Assembly: GCA_928724745.1 (NCBI GenBank)
Contig: CAKMXJ010000026.1
Span: 1 to 64,000 of the forward strand
Origin: Anthracocystis setariae
Taxonomy: Eukaryota; Basidiomycota; Ustilaginomycetes; Ustilaginales; Ustilaginaceae
Direction of reading: 5' to 3'
DNA length: 64,000 nucleotides
Below the pieces are notes generated by a model that did no database searches, was not told the DNA's origin, and saw only the letters and a list, made by a program, of their open reading frames with translations. Positions 21,787-31,501 of this stretch are shown in pieces. Both the position numbers and the translations under genes were made by a program. The first letter of the stretch is position 1. Each line of letters starts with the position of its first letter.

Positions 21787-23759
21787 ATGGTCTGGACCTA
21801 CAAAGGTCAGGAACTTGGGGATACCCAGTTCCCAGTTCAGTGGGACCCACCTTATCCTACCTTGGACAAGGATGTAGATGGGTTCAACTTCACCATAGAT
21901 CCTATCAACTTGGGGGACTACTTTGGAACCTTCACCCAAGTTCAGCTGGCCTCACATGCTCCTGCAGTTAGGGACCTTGACTACTACTCCAACTGGGTAT
22001 TCTTAGGTTCAGGTCCAGCACTCCTGAAGATACCGCCCCAGTTCAAGGTACCTCTACTGGAGGAGTTCTCACATACCCATACTATGCAGCCCTCCAACTT
22101 CCCCACAACTATGATAGAAGGTACCCAGCATGTTACCTTGCGCCAACTTGCCCAGAACTTGGCCAGGGTTGGCTGCACTTCAGTCAGGGTTCAAGCTTAT
22201 GGGATGAAGTACAACCTCCTCCTAGCTGAGGATCTCCCCAAGGACTACTACCCGGAACCAGCATCCCCTAAGTATTCACAACTTCTGGGACATTGGCCTC
22301 AACTTCCCCCCAACCTCACATCATCTTGGCCAAACCTCACAACATCAGCAAAGATAGTTGTACTACCTATCCTATGCTCATGCGCCTAGGGGAAGGGTAT
22401 GGTTCCCTGCAGTTGAACTGCCATTACCGGGGGGACAACTTCAAGATCAAGATGTACCCCCTACTTGTACATGCTATGAAGGCAACTTCCGGCAAGTTCA
22501 ACAACTTTGACCCTAGGACCATCCATACTTGTAGGTTGAAGGAGACCAACTTGCTGAACAGGCAGCTCAAGTTGTCCAACTTCAGCCCACTTAAACTGGG
22601 GGGACTTAGGGTGGAGGTAACTTCCTTTGCACCTAGCCTGGAAGAAGGTATGTACAAGGTACTGGAAGGCAGCTTCTTGGAACTTGAAGAGTGGTTGAAC
22701 CCCACCAAGCCCCACATGAAGGCACTTCAAGTAAGGCTCAAGTTCATCAAGAAGAGGGACTACCTCAGCAACTTCAACTCCCTCCTCAGTAAAGCTCAGG
22801 AACTGGGGGTCTTCAGAGGTAGAAACAACAAGAAACCTGGGAAGGTACGTAGGTACATACTTCAGGACCTGTTCAATGCCCTAGGTTGGAACCAAGGAAC
22901 TAGGACCAACCGCTGGGAAGGTGAGGCTGGTCCTTGGTGGAACTGGGAGCCAACCCAGGAAGACATAGACTCAGCCTTGGGAACCGAGGTACAACCTGAT
23001 GCCTACTTCAGGGATCCCCTACTTGAAGAGTCCCACCTGCAGGAGATCCTCAGATGTGTCAAGATCTTCAAGAGGGGTACCAAGTTCAGGGCAGTTGTAC
23101 ATGGGGAAGATGGGAAGAACCTTACCATTGGCTCCACTACATCCAAGTTGGAGTTGGGCAAGTTCCTCTTTGACAAGTACAAGTATCAGTGGACCAAGTA
23201 CTGCTACCTTGTAGAGGATCCCTTCCCCAGTTCATCCCAGTCCACAAACTTGGACCAGGAGTTGGCCAAGTACAACTTCTGGGAGACTGAGGCAATAGGT
23301 CCAATGGGCCTCTTCCATGAACTTCAAGGTTCCAAGAAGTACATGGTAACCCAGGGGTACATCAGGGGAGATGGTAACTGCCAGTTCAGAGTGGTGGCCA
23401 AGGTAGTATATGGTCACCAGAAGTTCCACACAAGGGTCAGGCAAGAGGTGGTCAACTACCTACAAGATCACAAAGATATGGTGGAAGCTATCCTAGCTGC
23501 AGATGGACCTCAGGTAAGTGCCTTCTCCAGACCTAGAACTGTGGATACCTACCTGGAAGGTATGCGGAACTTGGGGCACTGGGGGGATGATGCTACCTTA
23601 AGTGCAGCAGCAAGTATGTATGCCCTCAGTTTGGTCATCATCAACCCAGACAGAACCCACTTTGAACTTAACAAAGGATCAGGGGAACTTCAGTGGCATG
23701 CACTTTACTATACTGGCAACCACTATGAACTGGTGCTCAGGGTACCTCACTCCACTTGA
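21787..23759 (+). pseudogene. OTU-family gene, third member, two frameshifts near its middle
   Basis: The first frame (21787 to about 22250) carries the family N-terminus: NWVFLGS, FKVPLLEEF and GCTSVRVQAYG. The match then moves to a second frame for about 50 bases (HPLSIHNFWDIG, around 22258-22300) and to a third frame from about 22310 to the stop at 23759 (TTYPMLMRLG, GGLRVEVTSFAP, DLFNALGWN). The OTU domain is complete, with GDGNCQFR, WGDDATL and GNHYELV. The zinc-ribbon cysteines of the 754-2535 protein are not kept. Two single-base indels, one next to a C run, would explain the shifts; an unrecognised intron is less likely. Confidence 0.8.
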
Positions 23760-23833
23760 CCCTCACTTACCCCCCCACTTCCCTGTAGATAGCCTCCCTT
23801 GTAGATAGTTGCACCCAGGTTGTAGTCCACTGG

Positions 23834-23900
23834 ACTTCATCTGAGGTTTTTTCATCTCCAGTAACCCCCAGTAGCTGGAGGTTTTTCCTCACAATGAAGT
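23834..23900 (+). promoter_or_regulatory. Conserved hairpin downstream of OTU gene
   Basis: Counterpart of 13900-13955: ACTTCAT at 23834-23840 and ATGAAGT at 23894-23900 with inner GAGG/CCTC pairing and flanking GGTTTTT strings. The loop sequence differs between copies while the stem is kept. Confidence 0.55.
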
Positions 23901-24189
23901 CACTTTGCTCATGTTCATCCTCACTTGGCCTGTAGTTGCCTAAGCTTGACCCTCAGGCATGCCAGGTTTGCCTATCTTACCGCAGGTTGATGATAGTTGC
24001 CTGCAGTTGAAGTTGCAGCACCCAAGTTGGTACCCACTTGACCTTCAGTTGAACTTGGGGGCTGGTACCTCACCAATAGTTGCCAGTACTTGTTGGTACT
24101 TGCCTTGAGTCCCCTCACTTGTACTTTGGTTGACCCATGTTCATCCCAAGTTGCCCCCAGTTAACCCAAAGTTGGGAACTTCAGCTGGA

Positions 24190-24504
24190 CTTCAGGAAGA
24201 GGCACGTTTGACCCGCACTGCAGCCGTCACCAGGCATCTGAGCATCCTGGCGCTTTGCATACATACTCTCTGAACATCCCTCTGCACCTTGTATTATGGC
24301 TTCAACATCATTGAAGCACTTCCCAAAAAAAAAAATCTTCCCCGAGAGAATCTGGCTGTGGATCTTTGACGGTCTGTATCTCGGTGACCACGGAACATGG
24401 TTCCGTCAGACTTTGCATACATATAGTTCAGACCTATATCTACAACTCCCATTAGTACAGATTCTTGATCAAAGTGGTCTCCGGCGGGGAGGACCTTGTA
24501 ACAC
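24190..24504 (+). other. Upstream region of a further OTU gene copy, cut off
   Basis: This stretch resembles 430-705 of block X: an A run before ATCTTCCCCGAGAG, GTATCTCGGTGA, ATTAGTACAGATT and GACCTTGTAAC. In block X this leads into the OTU gene, but here a 69-bp minisatellite unit starts immediately after CCTTGTAAC. It is evidence of a former head-to-tail OTU gene at this site. Confidence 0.6.
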
Positions 24505-24692
24505 GTGTTGTGACACGTTCTGAACAAGCAAAAAAAGCAGGAATTTCGGACGCGTCCGGTCTAATCTGTATTGGACCGTCTTAATTTGTATTGGACCGTC
24601 TTCCAATTTGAATACAAAACGCGTCTCAGATTTCAATTCCGATTTTCAAATGGACCGTCTTCCAGAGCTGCCTAGCTCCGGATAAGCATTAG
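24505..24692 (+). repeat. Hairpin-ended repeat S, copy 3
   Basis: One 69-bp unit, two TTGTATTGGACCGTCTT units, a hairpin with one mismatch (CCAGAGCT / AGCTCCGG, 24662-24681) and ATAAGCATTAG ending at 24692, followed by AACCCTAA. Confidence 0.82.
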
Positions 24693-24900
24693 AACCCTAA
24701 CTCCGAGGAGATCAACCACTGAGCTAATAGCACTCTTGTTGCCGGTCTGGTCTCCTTTACCGTACATCAACCAATTTCTCTCACCATTGCTCACCGCTAA
24801 CCCATTCAGCTCACCACACGTACTTAACTCCTTCACCGCATTCAAGAAAAGGAATCCAAAATCACATCCCAAAATCACAGCACAAATTGGGAACACAAAA

Positions 24901-27741
24901 TCAACGTGAATGGACTACAATTTCATAGGCACCGCTATCCAACTTGACTACACCAAGGTACGGGCCAGAGCTGCCAACCGGGATGACCTGGCAAGAATAC
25001 AACTTCCGTGACAGCTGAATGTGTCCGATGCTGACATTGAATGCTCCAGCTACACCGTGCAGCAGCAGCACCTCCTCCTGCTTGGTCAACTCTCCATACC
25101 GTTCTGCCAGCTTCTCCAGTAGCGTGTATCCTGCAACTCTGCTCCGTGTGCCCAAGTGGTTCTCCACCGCCTGCCTGTTCTCTGCCAGCCATGCCACTGC
25201 TTGCTCCCTGATCTCCACCGGGTCTGGATTACCACGCCGGTCCTCCAGCAGGAAAGTGAGGCACTCCATCAGTGAGTCCCGTAGTTCTGCAAAGCCAGTG
25301 GTACGGCAGAGACCTGCCAGCTCCCTGCGTTGACTGAGCTGCCGCACAGGATTATCCTCCGGTACTGGTGCAAAGACCATGCGTGCAGGATCCACCACCA
25401 GTGCACGGATGTTGACTCCCAGCTGATTGCGTGTTGCCAGCGTGGCAATGTGGGAACGGAATTTCTGAGCGCCAAGTGAATTTCGGCATTGGCTGCACCG
25501 GACACGGAATTGATTTGCACCTCCACACAGCGTGTAGGTGCCCACACAGTGGCAGCCTTGGCACTGCACATGAAGCTGCACGTGTGTGAACAGGCTACGT
25601 GTGCCAATCGTAGTGTTGAAGTGCTCCAGCTCCTGTGCAATGTCCAGAGCTGCATCAGAGCTAGCCCACCACGCAGTTGGACTGTCCAATGCTGTAGGTC
25701 TCCTGCCAGGATGCCAGCCCATGGCATTGTACAGGTCAATGACGGCCTGCCGCTGCAGCTGAGAGGATGCCTTTGAGTGGCAACCACGGAAGATCTGCTT
25801 CTCCTCTGCCAATGCAAGCAACGCATTCAGGTCTGCAAACATGGCTGCCTTGGTGATTGTGTGCGTGAGGAGCTGCTGATCCCCAGCTGCTGCAGTGAAC
25901 AAGTGCCGGTGGTCCAAGAATTTGCTGGCCACGGCAATGTCCCTGGCTGCCTGCATGGTGGGGGCCTGTACCGTAACCTCCAGGCGTACTCCGCTTCCCA
26001 CCTCTGGAGCTGTGTTGACAATGCGGTCCCTCCAGCTCTGCAGCCTGGCAATGCGGTCCTGCACAATCTTGATGCTCATAGGCTGGCCTGCCTGTCCAGC
26101 GCCTGCAGCTCCTGCTTTGAGCAGATGCGTGAGCTTGGGATACCCTTTGAAATGAGAAATCCCATCCGGTCTGGATTTCCACTTCAATTCCACGCTGCCA
26201 AAGCCTCTGCCCACGCGCAGTGCCATAGGGTACTGCTTGTATTTCCCCTTTTTGGACTTGGGTGCAATGAGCGTGATGCAGCCTGTGTCCACTGTGCAGC
26301 CAATGTCAAAGACATTGGCATTACGCAAAGGGTGCTCACTGAGCATGGCTGGATCCAGGAAGCGGTCAATGGGCACCTTGATGCCATAAGCTCCCATGCG
26401 GATGCTCTGGCAGCCAATGTCCTGCAATGCTTCCACCATGATGCCCACATCCACACGCAGCTCTCCATAGGTGAGCACTGTGGCGTGCTCAGAGGGAATG
26501 AGGATGGCACGCTGTGGAGGCTGCTGCAGGCGTGCAATGAGCGGCAGCTTGAAGCGTGGCTCAAAGCGGAAATTAACCTTGAGCTCAGCAAAGTACACCC
26601 AATGATTGAACAGCTCAGCGTCCTTGAAATCAGGGGAGTAGCTGCACAAGCTCAGGTAGCAGCCAGCAGGGTAGATGCGCAGCAGGTCTGCGGGAGAGAT
26701 GGTCACCGCAAATGAATCCACATCGTACTCCACACAGCCATTCCAGTCAGTCACCGGGTTGAGAGCTGGAATGGGCGGCAAGGTTGCCCGCTCCTGCTGC
26801 CTAGCACTGTCAAGCAGGCTTACAGGCGGTGGTGCTGCTGGCTCCATGTCATCCAGATCCATTGCTGGGAGCAAGACCACAATGCCATCCACCGGCATGT
26901 CCTCCACTTCCTCCAACTGCAACTCTGGCTGCTGTTGCTGTTGCTCCGGCTGCTCTGGCACAGGTGCTGGCAGCTGCGGCAGTGTCTCCCCCTCTGCCTC
27001 TTCATCTGATGGGTCCTCCAATTCCTCCACCTGCTGCTCCAGAGACAGAATGGGGAAAGGATCCGGCACTTCACCAGAGGACGCGTCAGGCTGGAAAATA
27101 TTTTCCATTTCCTCAGCCTCTGGCTCCTGTGCCGGCACTAGCCCAGTCTCTCCGTCTGCCTCCTCTCCCAATTCTGCTGCCGCTTCCAGCTCAGCCTCTG
27201 CCTCTGCCTCCGCAAAGACCACATCCAAGTTGTCCTCCACAAGCGTCAGGGGAAAATCCTCTGAGCTCTCCACGCTAACCTCTGAATTTGAATTGGAATT
27301 CAATTCAATTGAACCCTCCTCTGCTAGAATTGCTGGATCCAACATGGCAAGGAAAGGGTTGGCACGTTGCTCTTCTGCCGCAGGCGCAGTTGCAAGCTCT
27401 GGACTCACCGCATCTTGAGTTACTGCATGTTGAGAGACTGCTGATGCTGATATTGTTGTTGTTGTTGTTGTTGCTGCTGGTGCTGATGCTGCCGGTGCTG
27501 GTGCAGGCGTAGGTTGAGCCTGACTTGATTGAGTTGCTGCACCTTGACATTTGCGGATGCCTTGATGCTTGAGGAGTGCTGCCGCATTCATCACAACTTG
27601 TCCGCAAGTACATGCTACAAGTCCTGCAGCTGCCGCTGCCTCTGGACTGACAGGCACACCACTGTGAGTCTTGCGCAAGTGGTTGGTGATGTTGCTTGCG
27701 GCATAGGCATAGTTGCATACAGGGCAGGTGATCTGTGACAT
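24901..27741 (-). CDS. Long OTU-family member with C2H2 finger and degenerate OTU domain
   Basis: The frame is open from 27975, but sequence above 27741 is minisatellite; MSQITCPVC at 27741 is the better start (946 residues). Domains: a C2H2 finger (C6, C9, H21, H26) and a second, irregular one (C44, C46, H59, C65), a pairing reminiscent of fungal OrsD-type N-termini; an acidic Glu-rich stretch about residues 130-370; the family core with FKLPLIARL, SGVRLEVTVQAP and DLYNAMGWHPG; a Cys pair array like the zinc ribbon (CQGCHC, CSQC); and a C-terminal OTU-like region. There DGNC is replaced by ELRDS and NHYE by GAYE, so catalysis is probably lost. It is the only complete-looking long member and may be a binding rather than a cleaving protein. 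Confidence 0.8.
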   Translation of the reverse strand: MSQITCPVCNYAYAASNITNHLRKTHSGVPVSPEAAAAAGLVACTCGQVVMNAAALLKHQGIRKCQGAATQSSQAQPTPAPAPAASAPAATTTTTTISASAVSQHAVTQDAVSPELATAPAAEEQRANPFLAMLDPAILAEEGSIELNSNSNSEVSVESSEDFPLTLVEDNLDVVFAEAEAEAELEAAAELGEEADGETGLVPAQEPEAEEMENIFQPDASSGEVPDPFPILSLEQQVEELEDPSDEEAEGETLPQLPAPVPEQPEQQQQQPELQLEEVEDMPVDGIVVLLPAMDLDDMEPAAPPPVSLLDSARQQERATLPPIPALNPVTDWNGCVEYDVDSFAVTISPADLLRIYPAGCYLSLCSYSPDFKDAELFNHWVYFAELKVNFRFEPRFKLPLIARLQQPPQRAILIPSEHATVLTYGELRVDVGIMVEALQDIGCQSIRMGAYGIKVPIDRFLDPAMLSEHPLRNANVFDIGCTVDTGCITLIAPKSKKGKYKQYPMALRVGRGFGSVELKWKSRPDGISHFKGYPKLTHLLKAGAAGAGQAGQPMSIKIVQDRIARLQSWRDRIVNTAPEVGSGVRLEVTVQAPTMQAARDIAVASKFLDHRHLFTAAAGDQQLLTHTITKAAMFADLNALLALAEEKQIFRGCHSKASSQLQRQAVIDLYNAMGWHPGRRPTALDSPTAWWASSDAALDIAQELEHFNTTIGTRSLFTHVQLHVQCQGCHCVGTYTLCGGANQFRVRCSQCRNSLGAQKFRSHIATLATRNQLGVNIRALVVDPARMVFAPVPEDNPVRQLSQRRELAGLCRTTGFAELRDSLMECLTFLLEDRRGNPDPVEIREQAVAWLAENRQAVENHLGTRSRVAGYTLLEKLAERYGELTKQEEVLLLHGVAGAFNVSIGHIQLSRKLYSCQVIPVGSSGPYLGVVKLDSGAYEIVVHSR

Positions 27742-27807
27742 GTTGATTGAGTATGATGAGCAGTTGTCAAAAAAGGAATGCAACGGTGTTGCAAATATCA
27801 AAGCTTT

Positions 27808-28345
27808 TGTAGTGGACCGTCTTGCTGTTGAAGCTGACCGTCTTCCAGTTCTAGTAGACTGTCTTGCAATTGTAGTGGACCGTCTCCAAATTGTAGTGTT
27901 GTAGTTGACCGTCTTCCAATTGTAGTTGACCGTCTTGGACTTGTAGTGGACCGTCTTCCAGTTGTAGCAGACCATCTTGGATTTGTAGTGGACCGTCTTG
28001 GACTTGTAGTGGACCGTCTTGGATTTGTAGTGGACCGTCTTGGATTTGTAGTGGGCCGTCTTCCAGTTGTAGCAGACCGTCTTGGAGTTGTATTTGCCCG
28101 TCTTGGACTTGTAGTTGACCGTCTTGGATTTGTAGTGGACCGTCTTGGATTTGTAGTGGACCGTCTTCCATTTGTAGCAGACCGTCTTGGATTTGTAGTA
28201 GACCGTCTTCCATTTGTAGTAGACCGTCTTGGAGTTGTAGTAGACCGTCTTGGACTTGTAGTTGACCGTCTTGGATTTGTAGTGGACCGTCTTCCAGTTG
28301 TAGTAGACCGTCTTCCATTTGTAGTAGACCGTCTTCCCTGCTCAG
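27808..28345. repeat. 21-bp minisatellite upstream of the long OTU-family gene
   Basis: About 25 units of roughly TTGTAGTGGACCGTCTTGGA with the core GACCGTCTT. Because 21 is a multiple of three, several frames stay open and encode heptad-like repeats on both strands; I regard these as by-products. The core is the same as in repeat S, so array and S probably share an origin. It lies upstream of the 24901-27741 gene and could affect its promoter. Confidence 0.92.
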
Positions 28346-28357
28346 CACGCTCAAAAA

Positions 28358-28516
28358 AGTTGAATTTGTATTGGACCGTCTTCCAATTTATATTGGACCG
28401 TCTTGCCAGATGAATACAGACGCGTCTCACAATTCAAATGAACCGTCTTCCAATTTTCAAATGGACCGTCTTCCAGAGGGCCAGACGCAAGCTGCCCACC
28501 TGGGGATAAGCATTAG
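28358..28516 (+). repeat. Hairpin-ended repeat S, copy 4
   Basis: GACCGTCTT units, the conserved GAATACAGACGCGTCT stretch, a degenerate hairpin region and ATAAGCATTAG at 28506-28516. It abuts the copia pol gene in mid-integrase, so the S end marks the breakpoint. Confidence 0.8.
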
Positions 28517-30258
28517 AAGTCGTCGGGCATTGGACCCACGACGTTGGTATGCACAAGTTCCAGGGGTTTTGTGGAACCCGACGTCGGGTTCCGGGAAAAC
28601 GGCTGTTTGTGCGATTTCCCGATCTGGCACGTCTCACACTTCGTGGGTGTGCGTGGATTGAGAGTCACTTGAGGAACGACCTTCGCAATCTCTTCCAAAC
28701 GTGCTTGACCAGGGTGACCGAGGCGTTTATGCCAATTTGTGGTGTTGGCCTTGTGTTCGGCTGCCATTCCGGCAAAGTCGGTGCCGACTTGATCGACATA
28801 CGTGAGGGGTCCAATATGGACACCTCTGCATGTAATTCTACCGTCTGTCGTTCGGGCAATGGTTTCACGGTCGTTTGTAACTATTTCCACCTTCTTCCTC
28901 ATCACTCCTGTGGAGAGGAGGTTGACGCCGAAGGATGGTATATAAGCCACGTTCGATAATGTAATTCGGTTTGTTTTTCCTCGTCCGATGTTAACTTTGA
29001 GGTCTACTGTGCCGAGTCCTTCGATTTTGACCGGAACTTCGTTTGCTACCCAGATGGGTCGCATCGTTACGCCGAGTTTAAGATCCCGAAATAGGGTCTT
29101 GTTACAACAGATGTGTTGACTGGCACCCGAGTCCATTAACCACATCGTTGACCGCGGATGTGTGAACTCGCTGGCGGAGTAGACATTATCGCGCCCGGGT
29201 TCACCAGTTTTGGTGTTCGGTTGAGAACCCGACGTCGGGTTCTTGGGTTTCGGGCATTTGTTCGCATAGTGCCCCTTTTCTTGACAATTGAAGCAAGTGA
29301 TCTTCTCGATTGGCGTTTTCGGCTTCGTCTTGGGGTTTCGCTTCGGGTTTTGTTGACCCTTCCGTTTGTTTTCTTGTCCGGCATAGTATGCCGATGACCC
29401 GACCCGGGTTCGCTGGTGCATGCCCTGAACGTTGATACCAAGGCGCAATTCCTCGCTTCGCAGGCGAGTAACGATGTTGTCGAGCTCAACCTTCTCGTTA
29501 ATGACGGCACTCTCGACAACCAGGGTCTCGACTTTGTTGTTGCCCCTTTGGACGATCATTTCGCTTGTCTCTCGGCGTGCTCGGTAGGTCTCCTCGATTT
29601 GTGCTCGGATGTTATCATATTCCTTGCGGAGACCCTTCATTAGTACGCTGTACTTCTTGTTGAAGCTAATTGTAACGCCTGCCATGGTCAGCTGGTCTGA
29701 CAGTTTGGTGATTTGGCTGACAAATCCGTCGATGGTTCGTCTATCTTGCTTGAGACTGTTGAGCTCCGTCTCCATTTCCTCAAGTTGCCATTTCATGGCT
29801 TTAGCGAACCGTTCTTCGAGGGTTTTCCAGATTGTGTGCGCGTCTTCAAGATCCGCAATGGTGTGCTTGATTTCACTTGAGAGGCTGCTTCGTAGCATGC
29901 CGCAAGCGGTAAAGTTGGCGTTAATCCACTCTCCGTATTTGGGGTCAGAGGCTTCAGGCCGGGGTAGGGTCCCCTTGATGATTCCATAGATTCGAGCCCC
30001 CTTTTGCATAATAATGTCGATGCATTGGTCCTTCCATTGGTAATAGTCGCGTGCCTGTGTCAACTTTGGCAATCCGGGGGAGTTATGCGGGACCCCGTCG
30101 ATGGATTGCATGATTTCTTCGGTATATTCGGAACCCGTCGTCGGGTTCGGTAAGTTTCTTTCGGGGTTTTCGTGTTCTCCGGTGATCGAATCGACTCGGG
30201 AGCGAGATCGAGTATTCAAGTATATGTCGTTCGAGTTTCCAGCAGGCGTTGGGCTCAT
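28517..30258 (-). pseudogene. Ty1/copia gag-protease, cut at the start of integrase
   Basis: The 581-residue frame starts MSPTPAGNSND and contains a UBN2-type gag, a CCHC knuckle (CFNCQEKGHYANKC), the copia protease motif WLMDSGASQHIC, the pre-integrase zinc region (WHKRLGHPG...CETCQIGK) and the first residues of the integrase core (PLELVHTNVVGPMP). It ends after DDF because repeat S supplies a TAA. Integrase, RT, RNase H and the 3' LTR are missing. The retained part is uninterrupted, which suggests a fairly recent element. Confidence 0.92.
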
Positions 30259-30262
30259 AACC

Positions 30263-31063
30263 TGTGAAATAATAGAATAATGTGAAAAGACGGCCTTACG
30301 GCAAAGCCAAGAATAAGTAGCTAATTATGGTCTAGAGCGTGACTTACGGAAGTAGGCGTCGGGTGATCAACCCCGACGTTGGGTTCTGACAAACTGCGGG
30401 TTTGTTAGAATCCCGGAAGTCTTAGGATATCCGAACGTTATCTTTGTTATTATTCCAAAGATCCACGTCGGGTTTCGTACGCTCACGTCGTTTTCGCAGA
30501 GGTGGGAAGCTCGAACGGTGAAATACTATAAGTACTTCGATGACTACTCAGCGAGTTGTCGGAGAGAAGGTATGATAAGAGTAAATGGGGAAAAGATTCG
30601 ATAATTTCCAAGAGCACTAACAAGTCATGGCGAGAGAGCACTTATATACACGTTGGGACTACTGGAAGATGCTTCCCAGTATTCGTACTGAGCATTCCTT
30701 GATGAATGCTACAGTGTTCATAGCGTGAACTTCTTGCTTGGTCGCTTGAGGCTTTCTCGCTTTCGTGTAGTGTGTACCTTGGTCGGGTCGGAACACTTCT
30801 GAATCCTTCCAGGTGACGCATCCGGAATTGTGAAACCCGACCGCGGGTCTTGGGATGATGTCTCGAACCTCCTGTCTTGGATCGTATGTCTCGGGCGCGT
30901 GTGTGGGTTTCGGGTGGTTTCTCGTGATAAGCGCCGTGGTTGTCCAAAACCGGCTAAGGGCGCGGACCCGCCGGCGGGCTGCAAAACCCGCCGTTGGGTT
31001 TTGTGGCCCAATAGTGAAATGCTCTAGGTGGGAGACGGAATATGGAACTTCTGCGTTCCAACA
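30263..31063 (-). repeat. Copia 5' LTR (about 801 bp)
   Basis: On the minus strand it runs from TGTTGGAACG to TTATTTCACA, directly before GGTTATGAGCCC, a possible primer-binding site overlapping the gag start. The ends are supported by a solo LTR of the same family at 59561-60348 with near-matching 5-bp flanks. The LTR is inserted into a mariner transposase gene. Confidence 0.75.
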
Positions 31064-31501
31064 CATCCTTGACTGGATCGCCGCCTCAGAGTTATGCTTG
31101 TCATGTTCAATTCCAACTCTCTTGATTGTTAGATGGCATTCTTCTTGAAGTGTGGCATGAAGAGCTGAACTTGAGATGCTGAGACCGGTCCAATCAAGCA
31201 GATGAGCTTGGATCTCCTCGATCATTGCACCGGGATGGAGGTAGACAAAGCTCTTGATCATGTTGACATGCTGTTGTTGTACTTGCTTACCACAGAAGGC
31301 TCCACCTTTCTTCCTTGTTGCTTCAACTATGCCTTCATCCTCGAACTTTTGGACAATGCTATCGACGGTTGACCACGGCAGCCGGTATTGCCTTGCTACC
31401 TTGGCTTTTGTGTGACCTCAATGCAGGAAGTCGTCCACAATCCATTCTTGGACGGCATCAGGAACACTGTTACGCTTCTTTCTGACTTGGGAGGCCGGCA
31501 T
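31064..31501 (-). pseudogene. Tc1/mariner (IS630-type) transposase N-terminus
   Basis: The minus strand from ATG at 31501 reads MPASQVRKKRNSVPDAVQ, then an in-frame TGA, then GHTKAKVARQYRLPWSTV and IQAHLLDWTGLSISSSALH, the two helix-turn-helix parts typical of fungal Tc1/IS630 transposases. The copia LTR interrupts it after RMCWNAE, before the DDE catalytic domain, and the remainder is not found in the window. Inactive. Confidence 0.82.

Noticed and set aside
27798..28430. Heptapeptide-repeat proteins on both strands
   Set aside because: The 21-bp period keeps frames open automatically; no start context or conserved domain.
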